Counted from the first letter of the stretch, positions 33,518 to 43,090 are shown. The stretch: 64,000 nt of DNA from an uncultured Collinsella sp. (GCA_900757495.1 CAAENX010000023.1:145750-209749); one strand, 5' to 3'. Made by a program: numbers and translations. The notes: generated by a model not told the origin, from the sequence alone.

Positions 33518-35968
33518 ATGGAATCGTTGTACCGAAAGTATCGCCCGCTCACCTTCGACTCCGTGGTGGGCCAGCAACATATCGTCTCGACGCTCGAGCA
33601 CGCCATCACCGAGGGGCGCCTGTCCCACGCGTACCTGTTTTGCGGTCCGCGCGGCACGGGCAAGACCACCATGGCGCGTATTCTTGCCAAGGCGCTGCTG
33701 TGCCGCAATGCCGAGGCGGCGCGCGCCGAGGGTGCGAGCGGCTGCATGCCCGACGGCACCTGTGAGGAATGCGAGCTCATCGCCGAGGGCAACCACCCAG
33801 ACGTCTACGAGCTCGATGCCGCAAGCCGTACCGGCGTGGACAACGTGCGTGAGGAGATCATCAACTCCGTCAACTTTGCCCCGGTGCGTGGCAAGTACAA
33901 GATCTATATCATCGACGAGGTCCACATGCTCACGACGGCGGCGTTCAACGCGCTGCTCAAGACGCTCGAGGAGCCGCCGGCACACGTGATTTTTGTGCTG
34001 TGCACCACCGACCCGCAAAAAATTCTGGAGACCATCCTCTCGCGCTGCCAGCGTTTCGATTTCCACCGCATCGGTAACGAGGATATCGAGCGCCGCCTGG
34101 CATACGTGTGCGAGCAGGAGGGCTTCGACTACGACGACGAGGCGCTTGCCATCGTGGCACGCCATGCCAAGGGCGGCATGCGCGACGCGCTCTCCACGCT
34201 GGAGCAGCTGAGCGTCTTTGGCAACGGCACCGTGCATGCGGACGATGCCCGCTCGCTTTTGGGCGAAGTTTCGGACCAGATTCTGGGCGAGTTTGCGCGT
34301 GCCATTGCCGATCGTGATGTCGCCGAGCTGTATGGGCTCATTCGCGCGCAGGTCGAGGAAGGCAATGACCTGCTTGAGCTGACGCGCGACCTGGTGGCGC
34401 ATGTGCGCGATGTGTACGTGGCCTGCGTTGCCGGCGCCCGTGCCGAGCTGTTTGAGGGCGGCGCCGAGCAGGCCGAGGCGCTTGCTGCCGAGGCCGCTGC
34501 CTTTGGCGAGCATCCTGCCGACCGCCTGGCCCGTGTGCTGACGGTGCTCGACGATGCCGCACTGGAGATGAGGGGTGCGAGCGACGTGCGCCTGGTGCTC
34601 GAGATCGCCTGCACGCGCCTGGCACGTCCCGAGGCCGATCTGACCATTGAGGCCCTGGCCGAGCGCGTGGCGCGCTTGGAGGCCATGGTTGCCAACGCCG
34701 CCGTTCCGGCGAGCGTGGCTGCTGCTCAAGCGAGTGCGTCTGCGGCTGTCGTGGCTGCACCTGCGACGACACAGCAACCGACGCTGATCTCGGGTGCCCG
34801 AGCTGCTACTCCTGCGGCGACCGCCGCCCCCGCTGCTACGTCCGCGCATCAGGGTGGCATGCCTTGGGACCGCGGCACTGCTGTTCCAGCTGCCCAGCCT
34901 GCGCCCAAGTCCGCGGCTCCGGCTCCCGCGTCCAAACCTGTAACGCCTGCGCCTCAACCCGTTACGGCTCCCGCGCCTGCTGCATCGACCGTGCCGGTGT
35001 CCAAGCCCAACACTGCCGCTCAGGTTGCCGCCGCCGGCGCCGCCGAGACCCCCGCGGTCGAGGATGCCGGTGAGCTCCAGCGCAAATGGGCCGAGGTCGT
35101 CGAACGCGTCAAGGCCCGTCAGGCCTCCTACGCAGGGCTTTTGCTCAATGCCCGCGCCACGGCCGACGACGGCTCCAAGCTCACGGTCTCGTTCCCCGCG
35201 GGCTCGACCTTTGCCATCAAGATGCTCGGTCGCGCCGACACGCAGTCGGTGGTCCTGCCGACGGTCTGCGCGGTCTTCGGTCGTCGTACCGTCGACTATG
35301 TCCTGGATGGGGGTGGCACGCCGGCTCCTCAACATGAGGAGCATTCTCCATCTGCACGGGCTGCGGCATCTGCGGACCCGCAACCCGTGTCCTCGGCGGC
35401 CCCTGCATCCTCGAGCGCCAGCGCGACGCAGCCAAAAGCGGCACCGGTAGCGGCACCGACCCCGTCGGCGCCTGAACCCGCTGCGCCCAAACCGGCTGCT
35501 CCGATCCCCGCGCCTGCGCCCAAGTCATCCGACCTGGCCAAGGCCCCCTGGCTGCGCTCCGACAACCCCGCCGGCGCTCCTGCCACGGGCAAGCTCCCGA
35601 CCGAGCCCGCACCCCGAGCGCCCGAGCGCGCGTCCGCTCCCACGGCTCAGCCCGCCGCGCCGTCTGCGCCGTGGGAATCCGAGCAGGTTCCCTACGACGA
35701 TGCCATGGTCGGCGGTTTTGCTGCCGATGCCGGCGGGGACGATCTGCCCCCGTTCGACGTGCCGGGTGCGGCGTCCGCGCCCAAGCCCGCTGCAGCTGCC
35801 CCCAAAGAGGAGGACGCTCCTGCGGCTCCCTGGGAGTCCAACCCCGGCGCGGGCAGCCCCTTCGGCCATCAAGGCGCAGCCCCAAGCATCCCGCAGACCG
35901 AGGACGAGGCCAAAGCCCTCATCCGTAGCGTCTTCGGCCAGTCCACCATCTTCAAACCGGTGGAGTAG
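33518..35968 (+). CDS. dnaX: DNA polymerase III subunit gamma/tau
   Basis: Clamp-loader ATPase of the replicative polymerase (816 aa). ATG 33518 has GGGGGAG ahead; the open frame upstream to 33299 is antisense to the YcxB gene and is not coding. MESLYRKYRPLTFDSVVGQQ is the standard N-terminus. Walker A is GPRGTGKT (43-50), zinc cysteines include CEEC, Walker B is IIDEVHML, and the SRC motif of the sensor is present (ILSRCQRF). Residues about 375-815 are Ala/Pro-rich with a C-terminal tau-like domain around LQRKWAEVVERVKARQ. I saw no clear slippery site for a separate gamma form. Confidence 0.96.
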   Translation: MESLYRKYRPLTFDSVVGQQHIVSTLEHAITEGRLSHAYLFCGPRGTGKTTMARILAKALLCRNAEAARAEGASGCMPDGTCEECELIAEGNHPDVYELDAASRTGVDNVREEIINSVNFAPVRGKYKIYIIDEVHMLTTAAFNALLKTLEEPPAHVIFVLCTTDPQKILETILSRCQRFDFHRIGNEDIERRLAYVCEQEGFDYDDEALAIVARHAKGGMRDALSTLEQLSVFGNGTVHADDARSLLGEVSDQILGEFARAIADRDVAELYGLIRAQVEEGNDLLELTRDLVAHVRDVYVACVAGARAELFEGGAEQAEALAAEAAAFGEHPADRLARVLTVLDDAALEMRGASDVRLVLEIACTRLARPEADLTIEALAERVARLEAMVANAAVPASVAAAQASASAAVVAAPATTQQPTLISGARAATPAATAAPAATSAHQGGMPWDRGTAVPAAQPAPKSAAPAPASKPVTPAPQPVTAPAPAASTVPVSKPNTAAQVAAAGAAETPAVEDAGELQRKWAEVVERVKARQASYAGLLLNARATADDGSKLTVSFPAGSTFAIKMLGRADTQSVVLPTVCAVFGRRTVDYVLDGGGTPAPQHEEHSPSARAAASADPQPVSSAAPASSSASATQPKAAPVAAPTPSAPEPAAPKPAAPIPAPAPKSSDLAKAPWLRSDNPAGAPATGKLPTEPAPRAPERASAPTAQPAAPSAPWESEQVPYDDAMVGGFAADAGGDDLPPFDVPGAASAPKPAAAAPKEEDAPAAPWESNPGAGSPFGHQGAAPSIPQTEDEAKALIRSVFGQSTIFKPVE

Positions 35969-36039
35969 TCGTACTGGCGGGTATACTGCTCAAGAAGAGA
36001 CTTCTTTGCTTTGAACGGCGCTCGTTGGACCTAGGGTCT

Positions 36040-36516
36040 CTAGCCCATCAGGGACTCTTCTTCCGGGCGCATCTGTATTTCGGACATGTGTAGTGTGGTG
36101 CCGCGTATATCGCATTCGAGCAGACAGGCGCGTGACGGTCGGCCTAGGATGCTGAGGTCGATACGATACGTCGCATGGCTGTCCGTGTGCTCGACTTGTT
36201 CGGAGCTGACGCTTGCTCCGATTGCCGAATAGTCGCCCAGTTCGGCATCGACAATCTTGGAGTCCTTTATCTTGACCTTGAACTCTTGGTAGAGGGACGG
36301 GCTGTTGTAGTAAATGGTTCGGGTTCCGTCGGCGCACTCATCGGTCGTCTCCCATTTGACGACGGGCTGGTCCGAGCCGGCTACCAGCAGTTCTGCTCCA
36401 AAGGCTATGGCATGGGTGATGATAACCAGTAATACCCAGCCGGCAAAGAGATAGAGAGCCAAATATGCAACGGGGTGTTTTGAGCGGATGTTTTGGAGTA
36501 CGGCTGGGACATTCAC
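36040..36516 (-). CDS. Hypothetical single-helix membrane protein
   Basis: 158 aa, not recognised. One N-terminal membrane helix (about 17-42) with few charged residues is followed by an outside domain of about 115 residues rich in beta-forming residues (VKWETTDECADGTRTIYY and others), with three cysteines. It is encoded on the opposite strand to dnaX and converges with it. No signal-peptide cleavage site is evident, so it is probably anchored. Confidence 0.65.
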   Translation of the reverse strand: MNVPAVLQNIRSKHPVAYLALYLFAGWVLLVIITHAIAFGAELLVAGSDQPVVKWETTDECADGTRTIYYNSPSLYQEFKVKIKDSKIVDAELGDYSAIGASVSSEQVEHTDSHATYRIDLSILGRPSRACLLECDIRGTTLHMSEIQMRPEEESLMG

Positions 36517-36653
36517 GAGGGCACCTCCAAATTGTCATCTATGACAATCAAATTATACCCCGCCGCCATGCGCACCGCCTCGAGCAGCGGCTTGGCATTT
36601 AGCCGTGCGGATAAATTGTCTGATTCCTGCTCAACTAGATTTAGCTTGAGATA

Positions 36654-36702
36654 TTATGCAAGTGTGAATTATTCAACATTGCATAATTCGGGAGTGCATA
36701 AT
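36654..36702 (+). promoter_or_regulatory. TTATGCAA dyad just upstream of the AAA/DUF234 gene
   Basis: TTATGCAA (36654-36661) and its exact inverse TTGCATAA (36679-36686) lie 17 bases apart, and a further TGCATAAT (36695-36702) overlaps the start codon. Their closeness to the ATG suggests an autoregulatory operator. Confidence 0.45.
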
Positions 36703-38107
36703 GTTTGTCGGACGCGAAGCAGAGCTTGCAAAACTCGAATCCCTTTATGAGCGGCGTTCATTTCAGATGGCCGTCGTGTACGGTCGTCGGCGCGTGGGAA
36801 AGACGACGCTGATTAACGAGTTCTGCCGCGGCAAAAGGACGCTCTCGTTTACCGCTCTCGAGCAAAGCGATGCCGACAACCTTGCGGATTTTAATCGCGC
36901 TATCGCCAGCTTTTTCAATCTCCCTACATCGATTGGCGGGTTCTCATCCTGGACTGACGCGCTTTCCTTCATCGCCGACCGAGCGCGCACCGAGCGGTTT
37001 GTCTTTGTTTTCGACGAGTTTCCCTATGCGGCGATGCGCAACGAGGCGCTGCCCTCGATTTTCCAGGTCGCCATCGACCGGGCCTTCAGGGAAACGAACG
37101 CATTTCTCATTCTTTGCGGCAGCAATCAGGGTTTTATGGAAAGCAATGTGCTGGGACGCAAAAGCCCCCTGTTTGGCCGGCGCACGGCTCAAATCAAGGT
37201 GCGCGACCTTGGATTTAGGGATGCAGCCAAGATGCTTCCGGGTCTGAGCGCTCATGAGGCTTTTAAATTTTACGGCTGCTTTGGCGGTGTCCCGTACTAT
37301 CTGCAGCAGCTGGATTCGAGCATAGGACTCAAGGAGAATCTGGCCCGGCTTTACTTCGATCCCATGGGGTTTCTCTATGGCGAGCCTGAGGGCCTGATTC
37401 GTCAGGAGTTTCAGGAGCCGGCAATGTATAACTCGATTTTGCGGGCTGTGGCTGCCGGTGCAAACCGCGCAAAGCAGATCGCAGATCGCGTGGGTGTTGC
37501 CCAGACAACGTTGCCCCGCTATCTCAAGGCACTGGAATCGGTGGGAATTATCGAAAAGGTCGTTCCGTTTGGCGAGAGTGTCGAAACCAGCAAGCGCGGA
37601 ATCTATCGGCTTTCCGAGCCGTGCTATGCATTTTGGTTCCGGTTCGTCATGCCGTATTCGTCCGATATCGAGGGCGGTTTGGGCCAGGCAGTTGTCAACG
37701 CGCTTCCAGAAGAGCAACTGAACGAATACCTGGGTCATCGGTTTGAGGCGTTGTGTGCCGAGTGGCTGGTTGAGCAGGCGAAACAGGGCAAGTTGCCAAT
37801 TCCGGCAACGGCAGTGTCGTCGTGGTGGGGAACGAATCCCGACAAACGGGCTCAGGATGATATCGATGTTTTAGCTGCCGATCGGGTGTCAAAGCGTCTG
37901 GTGATCGGGGAGTGCAAATACAGGGAATCGTTTGACGAGTCGGCAGAGATTGACGACCTCGAAAGCAAGCGAGGCTTGGTAAAAGGGTTCGCAGCCTCTC
38001 ATTTCATGTTGTTTTGCAAGCATGATGTGAGCGCCGCGACAAAGAAGAAGCTCGCCGGACGCGAAGATTGGCAAATCGTTACGCTCAAGGACATGTATAT
38101 CGACTGA
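36701..38107 (+). CDS. AAA-family ATPase with DUF234 C-terminal domain
   Basis: 468-aa protein of the archaeal-type ATPase_2/DUF234 family. Walker A is GRRRVGKTT (about 28-36) and Walker B VFVFDEFPYA (about 100). A winged-helix-like segment (RAKQIADRVGVAQTTLPRYL) sits near residue 260. The C-terminal domain has DIDVLA and VIGECKYR, the spacing of a PD-(D/E)xK nuclease core. Biological role unknown; these genes are often horizontally exchanged. Its AT-rich promoter and its location between dnaX and ybaB-recR, normally adjacent, suggest insertion. No cognate toxin or antitoxin gene is seen. Confidence 0.88.
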   Translation: MFVGREAELAKLESLYERRSFQMAVVYGRRRVGKTTLINEFCRGKRTLSFTALEQSDADNLADFNRAIASFFNLPTSIGGFSSWTDALSFIADRARTERFVFVFDEFPYAAMRNEALPSIFQVAIDRAFRETNAFLILCGSNQGFMESNVLGRKSPLFGRRTAQIKVRDLGFRDAAKMLPGLSAHEAFKFYGCFGGVPYYLQQLDSSIGLKENLARLYFDPMGFLYGEPEGLIRQEFQEPAMYNSILRAVAAGANRAKQIADRVGVAQTTLPRYLKALESVGIIEKVVPFGESVETSKRGIYRLSEPCYAFWFRFVMPYSSDIEGGLGQAVVNALPEEQLNEYLGHRFEALCAEWLVEQAKQGKLPIPATAVSSWWGTNPDKRAQDDIDVLAADRVSKRLVIGECKYRESFDESAEIDDLESKRGLVKGFAASHFMLFCKHDVSAATKKKLAGREDWQIVTLKDMYID

Positions 38108-38227
38108 GGTAGCGTGACCTTCCTGCTTGCTTGCCCCGTGCCGTGGTACGATTTTTGAGTTTGAAAGTCCCGCCGCGCTCCGGCTGCCCTTGCAGCTCGG
38201 CGTGCGGCCGCACGTAAAGGAGCCATT

Positions 38228-38548
38228 ATGGCCGGTATGAACATGCAGCAGATGATGAAGCAGGCCCGCAAGATGCAGGAGCAGCTTGCCGCCGCGCAGG
38301 AGAACCTCAAGTCCCAGACCGTCGACGCTTCTGCCGGTGGCGGAATGGTCAAGGTGACCGTTAACGGCGAGATGGAGCTCGTCAACCTCACCATCGATCC
38401 CGATGCGCTCGATCCCGAGGACGTCGATATGCTGCAGGACATGATTATGGCTGCCGTCAACGAGGCCGTTCGCGGCGTCAACGAGCTCGCCAACAAGCAG
38501 ATGGGCGCCATCACCGGCGGCCTCAACATCCCGGGCATGCCGTTCTAA
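38228..38548 (+). CDS. ybaB: YbaB/EbfC family nucleoid-associated protein
   Basis: Small DNA-binding protein (106 aa) usually encoded between dnaX and recR. It begins [20 protein letters not shown], the family hallmark, and continues with a beta-sheet core ([20 protein letters not shown]). AAAGGAG lies just before the ATG. The recR gene begins 13 bases after the stop, so they are co-transcribed. Confidence 0.95.
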   Translation: MAGMNMQQMMKQARKMQEQLAAAQENLKSQTVDASAGGGMVKVTVNGEMELVNLTIDPDALDPEDVDMLQDMIMAAVNEAVRGVNELANKQMGAITGGLNIPGMPF

Positions 38549-38561
38549 GACGCGCATATAT

Positions 38562-39158
38562 ATGAGTGCCAACCATAGCCTGCAAAAACTCCTCGATGAG
38601 CTGGGCCGCCTGCCGGGCATTGGTCCCAAGTCGGCCCAGCGCATCGCCTATTACCTGCTCGAGGCCGATGCCGAGGAGGCCCGCCGCCTGGCCGAGGCCA
38701 TCCTGGAGGTCAAGCAGGAGGTTCACTTTTGTAGCCGTTGCTTTAACTACGCCACGGCCGACGAGTGCTCCATCTGCCAGGACCCGATGCGCGACACCAC
38801 CCGTATCTGCGTGGTGGGCGAGCCGCGCGATGTCCAGGCGATTGAGCGCACGGGCAGCTACCATGGCCTGTACCATGTGCTGGGCGGCGTGATCAGCCCC
38901 ATGGATAAGATCGGCCCCGAGCAGCTGCACGTCCGCGAGCTGTTGGCGCGCTTGGGCCATGAGGATATCCACGAGGTCATTATCGCCACCAACCCCAATA
39001 TCGAGGGCGAGACCACGGCGAGCTATCTCGCTCGCACCATCAAGCCGCTGGGCGTTGAGGTATCGCGTCTTGCGAGCGGCCTGCCCGTGGGCGGCGACTT
39101 GGAGTATGCCGACGAGCTTACGCTTGGCCGCGCTATCGAGGCCCGCCGCGCGATCTAA
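38562..39158 (+). CDS. recR: Recombination mediator RecR
   Basis: 198-aa protein that loads RecA at gaps with RecF/RecO. An N-terminal helix-hairpin-helix ([17 protein letters not shown]), a four-cysteine zinc finger ([18 protein letters not shown]) and a TOPRIM domain ([32 protein letters not shown]) are all intact. Normal length. No strong ribosome site is visible before ATG 38562, so it may depend on coupling with ybaB. Confidence 0.97.
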   Translation: MSANHSLQKLLDELGRLPGIGPKSAQRIAYYLLEADAEEARRLAEAILEVKQEVHFCSRCFNYATADECSICQDPMRDTTRICVVGEPRDVQAIERTGSYHGLYHVLGGVISPMDKIGPEQLHVRELLARLGHEDIHEVIIATNPNIEGETTASYLARTIKPLGVEVSRLASGLPVGGDLEYADELTLGRAIEARRAI

Positions 39159-39231
39159 ACGGCGTCAGCTTCGCGGCATGTCCCGTCGGCCTGCCGCACG
39201 GGGCACTCATAATTGGGTGCGCGTTCATTTA

Positions 39232-39317
39232 TTTGTTGTGCAACAAACCTGCTTTTCATCCGCTTATCGCGTGGATGGGTCCGCTCGCATCTCGTATTTG
39301 CCCATTCGTTGCGCAAC
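39232..39317. promoter_or_regulatory. Two related GTTGYGCAAC dyads upstream of the kinase module
   Basis: GTTGTGCAAC (39235-39244, inside a longer TTTGTTG/CAACAAA dyad 39232-39247) and the perfect palindrome GTTGCGCAAC (39308-39317) lie 73 bases apart, about seven helical turns. They precede the gene at 39402 and could be paired operators. Confidence 0.4.
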
Positions 39318-39360
39318 CTTTTGGGTTCGCTGATACACTCAACTGTGGATATGAAAGAAT

Positions 39361-39387
39361 GCGCCGCTTTTAAGCGGCGTGTTTTTG
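39361..39387 (+). terminator. Terminator-like hairpin 15 bases before the next start codon
   Basis: CGCCGCTT (39362-39369) pairs with AAGCGGCG (39372-39379), then TGTTTTTG. It is placed between a likely promoter region and the GGAGGAG ribosome site, so it may be a leader attenuator or the end of the recR transcript. Confidence 0.6.
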
Positions 39388-39401
39388 TTGGAGGAGAACG
39401 C

Positions 39402-40310
39402 ATGCGGCCCGGGGGCACTCAGACAAAGCATGGCGCCGCGGTGCGCATGCGACGCCGGCTGGGCCTGGCGCCTCGGGCGTATGTGCTGCTGTCTTGCTCG
39501 CTCGTGCTGGTCATAGCCAGTGTTTCGGCTTATGGCATGACGGTGCCGTCCATGGTGCAGGCGCATGCTGCGCGCGATCTGCATATTGGGCGCAAGGCCA
39601 AAAGCGACTTGGGAACGACAGCTGGATATGCGTGGGCGAGCGTGGTCTCGCACGTTGTGTTCGGTGGCGACGATGCGGACAGTCCCGAAACATCGGACAA
39701 CGAGATCACGCTGGCAAACGGCAAGACCATCGTGCTCACCAACACCAAGGTCATTACGAAGCTTTCCAACAACAGCGTGGCATCTATCGTTAACAAGGCG
39801 GAGCAGCAGAAGGAACAGGGTACGCAGCAGGCGGGTAAACCCGGCGGCTCGGATGGGTCCGGTTCTGGCACCGGTTCGTCGGGCTCGGACGGCGGTTCCG
39901 GTTCGGGCTCCGCTTCTGGCGGCGGATCTTCGAGTGGTGGCTCGATGGACGGCGGCGCCGGCGGCGACACGGGCTCGGGTGGTCTCTCGGCTGCCGAGGA
40001 GGAGAGTATCCACAGTTGGCTCGTGACCAAATACAACATGCTCGATGGCTATGTCGCCCGCGCCAATAGCGTGGTGTCGACCTATAACGCCACGGGCGAT
40101 ACCGGACCGTGCGACAGCCTGGTCAATGACATGTTTGCCATCCGTGCCGAGTTTGGCCGGCAGACGTTTCCTCCCCAGTCAAAGTGGTATCGACAATTCG
40201 CCAACCTTTGGGGCTGCTACACAAACCTGTGTCAATGGGTCGGACATTACGGCGACGATAACGTCGCGCTCAACAACTTCAATAACAATGTGGCGGCGAT
40301 CGCTCTATGA
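39402..40310 (+). CDS. Secreted/anchored Gly-Ser-rich protein coupled to a kinase gene
   Basis: 302 aa, not recognised. ATG 39402 follows GGAGGAG; the frame is open to 39213, but that part crosses the hairpin and is not coding. An Arg-rich N-terminus and one membrane helix (about 28-50) are followed by an outside region, a linker of about 55 residues nearly all Gly and Ser (about 147-203), and a C-terminal helical domain of about 100 residues with three cysteines (GPCDSL, GCYTNLC). The stop overlaps the start of a membrane kinase (ATGA), so the two are made together. It could be the outside sensor or the substrate of that kinase; this is inference. Confidence 0.75.
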   Translation: MRPGGTQTKHGAAVRMRRRLGLAPRAYVLLSCSLVLVIASVSAYGMTVPSMVQAHAARDLHIGRKAKSDLGTTAGYAWASVVSHVVFGGDDADSPETSDNEITLANGKTIVLTNTKVITKLSNNSVASIVNKAEQQKEQGTQQAGKPGGSDGSGSGTGSSGSDGGSGSGSASGGGSSSGGSMDGGAGGDTGSGGLSAAEEESIHSWLVTKYNMLDGYVARANSVVSTYNATGDTGPCDSLVNDMFAIRAEFGRQTFPPQSKWYRQFANLWGCYTNLCQWVGHYGDDNVALNNFNNNVAAIAL

Positions 40311-42148
40311 TGACCAATCTTGTTTCCGCCACAAGCCAATCGCTTGCCCACGATCCCATGGTGGGCCTGCGCCTGGCGCGCGTCGATGGGTTTGAGCCGG
40401 CCGTCGCCTTGGGCACGGACGAGCTTCCCGCCTACCTGCGCCGTTTTACGATGCTGTTTGCCGATGACGCCACCATGCGCCGCGGCGGTATCGGCCGCGT
40501 GACGCGTGCCGTCAACGCGCAGGGCGAGGCCGTGGCGCTCAAGCAGCTCATCTTGCCAACGCGCGACGAATTTGATGACGATGTCGCCCACGAGGCTCTG
40601 GTCACCAAATTCAAGGCGGCGTTTCGCGAGGAATATGAATGCCATCGTGCCCTTTCGGGCCTTAAGGGCTTTCCCCGCTTGTACGGGTGGGGCGAGGTCG
40701 ACGGCGTGCCCGCGATTGTCATGGAGTGGGTCGAGGGCGAGACGCTCGCTCGCCTGCGCTCGCGCCTTGCCGTGGACGATGCCGGGCGTCTGTCGCCGCT
40801 CGTGGCGGCGCGTCTGGGTCGCGACCTGTTCGATCTGCTCTGCCGCATGAGCTTGGTAGGCGAGGGGTTCGTCCATCGCGATATCTCGCCCGCTAATATT
40901 ATGGTGCGCACGGCGCGCCTGCCGCTCGACCGACAGCTTGCCGAAGGCACCTTCGACCTGTGCTTGATCGACTTTGGCTCGTCGCTGGCGCTCGAGCCCG
41001 CTTCTGCGGTGGCCGGCGCCGGCGGCAAGGCGTCGTTTACCGAGCGCTATGCCACGTTGCGCCGCGCGACGGTGGCCTACGCCCCGCCCGAGATGCTCAC
41101 CGACGATATTCCCGACCTGCGCATGCTTCGCATGTCGCCGGCGATCGATGTCTATGCAGCGGCGAGTACGGTCTACGAGCTCATCGCCGGTGTCGCGCCG
41201 TACGAAGTAGCGCCGGGTGCGTCGGGTACTTCGGGCTCGCGCAAAAAGACTCGCGATATCGCTAGCCCTTATCGCCTCAAGATGGATACGCTGCCCGATT
41301 ATCCCGTCGGCGCCCACGCGCCCGGCTGCGACTTGACGCAACTGCTGCGACGCGAGCCCGATGTGGCACTTGCCGCGGCCGAACAGGCTCAGCAGCTGGG
41401 GCTCGATCCAAATTCCGAGGATCTGCGCGATGCGCTGGCGTTTGTCGACGCTCAGCTGTTCGATGTGGTGATGGCCTGCCTGTCCTGCCATCAGGAAGAT
41501 CGTCCCGAGCCGGCTGCGGTGGAGGCGGCGCTCTCGGCATTTTGTGACCACTATGCGCAAAATGTCGCCCGCTCTCTTCGCGCCGAGCCGCTCATGCCGT
41601 GCCCGATGGAGGTATCGGGGCACACGGCCCGGCGCGCGGCGATGGTTGGTGCGACGGCGGTATGCGGCGTGCTTTGGGCTGTGGTTGTGGTATCAGCGGC
41701 GTTTTTGGTGTCTGGCGCCCATGTGACGCTCATCGTGGGACCGCTTATGTGGTCCGGGAAGCTGCCAGCCATTATCGCCGCGCTGGCGTTGGCGCTGCCG
41801 GGCATGGTGGGCATTGCCGCCGGAGCCTTGGCGCGCAATCGCCGCGCGGGGTTCCTGCAGGGCGTGTTGGCCCTTTCCGCCTGCGAGGTCCCGGCTCTGG
41901 CTGCACTCGCATGTACCGTGTTTTCCCAGCATGCCGTGGCGGGTGGCCTGGTGGCCGCCATAATTGCAACCTATGCGCTCACGTGGTTTTTGCTGGCGAT
42001 GGGGTTTGCCTTTGAGCTTCCCGTCGTGTCAGCGCGACGTGTGAAAATTCCCATGGCGACGCCGCTTGCCGGCGGAGCCGCGGCTGCCCGCGCCTTTGGC
42101 CGGCCGGCCGAAGTATCCGACACTATCTCTGCGACCAAGGAGGGCTAA
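40307..42148 (+). CDS. Membrane Ser/Thr protein kinase of a second kinase-FHA module
   Basis: 613-aa protein with a divergent kinase domain (about 50-400): glycine-rich GGIGRV, Lys in AVALKQL, HRDISPANIM (serine replaces the common Lys after HRDI), LIDFGSS as the DFG motif, and APPEM at the activation segment end. A helical region is followed by about five membrane helices (about 440-580) with no outside domain of note. It starts inside the stop of the secreted Gly-Ser protein and ends 3 bases before the FHA gene. The missing catalytic-loop Lys is unusual, so activity should be tested rather than assumed. Confidence 0.85.
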   Translation: MMTNLVSATSQSLAHDPMVGLRLARVDGFEPAVALGTDELPAYLRRFTMLFADDATMRRGGIGRVTRAVNAQGEAVALKQLILPTRDEFDDDVAHEALVTKFKAAFREEYECHRALSGLKGFPRLYGWGEVDGVPAIVMEWVEGETLARLRSRLAVDDAGRLSPLVAARLGRDLFDLLCRMSLVGEGFVHRDISPANIMVRTARLPLDRQLAEGTFDLCLIDFGSSLALEPASAVAGAGGKASFTERYATLRRATVAYAPPEMLTDDIPDLRMLRMSPAIDVYAAASTVYELIAGVAPYEVAPGASGTSGSRKKTRDIASPYRLKMDTLPDYPVGAHAPGCDLTQLLRREPDVALAAAEQAQQLGLDPNSEDLRDALAFVDAQLFDVVMACLSCHQEDRPEPAAVEAALSAFCDHYAQNVARSLRAEPLMPCPMEVSGHTARRAAMVGATAVCGVLWAVVVVSAAFLVSGAHVTLIVGPLMWSGKLPAIIAALALALPGMVGIAAGALARNRRAGFLQGVLALSACEVPALAALACTVFSQHAVAGGLVAAIIATYALTWFLLAMGFAFELPVVSARRVKIPMATPLAGGAAAARAFGRPAEVSDTISATKEG

Positions 42149-42151
42149 GCC

Positions 42152-43090
42152 ATGGCTTCTCAAGCCGAGCTCACCCCGTGCGGGGCAATGTTTGACATCT
42201 TTAAGCGCGCAGCGCACCTGAGCCATATCGAACTGTGCGGCCTGGTGCTCTCGAGCCGCCCGCTCGCCGACGGCCGTAGTCCGCAGAGCCGTGCCGCCGA
42301 TCGCTCCTGGGTTTCGCGCTTTATCGTGCGCGCGCCGGTCGGCACGCTGCAGGAACGTTATTTTGCCGATTACGGCACCTCGGCCGCGCGCATTATGTCG
42401 CAGCTGGCCCTGCGCCGTCGCAATCCCATGGACGCCGCGGCCGTGACCAATATGGTGTGCGGCCCGGCTGGCGAGCCCATGGTGCGGGCACTCGAGGAAT
42501 GCCATCAGGACACGAATCTCTATCGCAATGCGCTCGAGCGCCTGTCGCAGGCGGCTGAGCTCATGCCCGCCGAGCGCGCCGAGGCCATCCTGGTGCTGTT
42601 TGTCGCCGTGGGTTGCTCGGCAGATGTCCGCTCGTCGGTGACCTATGCCATCGACTACGCTCATGCGACCTGTGGCGGCGCCACGTCGACGCCGCGCTCG
42701 CTGAGCACATCTTCGGTCGCGGGCGAGCACGAGGCCGCGCCGGCGCATCCGTTGGGACTGTTGCGCGTGCAAAACGGCTACGTGGTGAGCGCCCCGCGCT
42801 GGATCCAGCCGAGTGAGGAAGGCGTCGAGATCGGCGCGCTGGCAACGGGGGAGGGCGACATCACCGATGTCGGCGACGATGTCTCGGCCCGCCATGCCCA
42901 TATCTGGTGCGACGATTCTGGCACATGGTTTGTCGAGGACCTGTCATCCACGAACGGCACCGTGGTGGTAAACGGGGCCACGAGCGTGTGTATTCAAGTA
43001 GAGCCCGGCCGTTCCGCCCGGCTCAACCCCGGCGACGAGCTCAAACTCGGCGAATCCACCACCTACGCCATCCTCCTCGGCGCCCTCTAG
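42152..43090 (+). CDS. FHA-domain protein of the second kinase module
   Basis: 312-aa soluble protein. Residues about 1-190 are a helical domain I do not recognise (FDIFKRAAHLSHIELCGLVL, RRRNPMDAAAVTNMVCG). The C-terminal FHA domain (about 220-310) shows ISARHAHIW-like VSARHAHIW and DLSSTNGTVVVN, with Ser, His and Asn in place, although the Gly-Arg pair of the first loop is less clear. Location three bases after the kinase stop suggests it reads phosphothreonines made by that kinase. Confidence 0.85.
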   Translation: MASQAELTPCGAMFDIFKRAAHLSHIELCGLVLSSRPLADGRSPQSRAADRSWVSRFIVRAPVGTLQERYFADYGTSAARIMSQLALRRRNPMDAAAVTNMVCGPAGEPMVRALEECHQDTNLYRNALERLSQAAELMPAERAEAILVLFVAVGCSADVRSSVTYAIDYAHATCGGATSTPRSLSTSSVAGEHEAAPAHPLGLLRVQNGYVVSAPRWIQPSEEGVEIGALATGEGDITDVGDDVSARHAHIWCDDSGTWFVEDLSSTNGTVVVNGATSVCIQVEPGRSARLNPGDELKLGESTTYAILLGAL

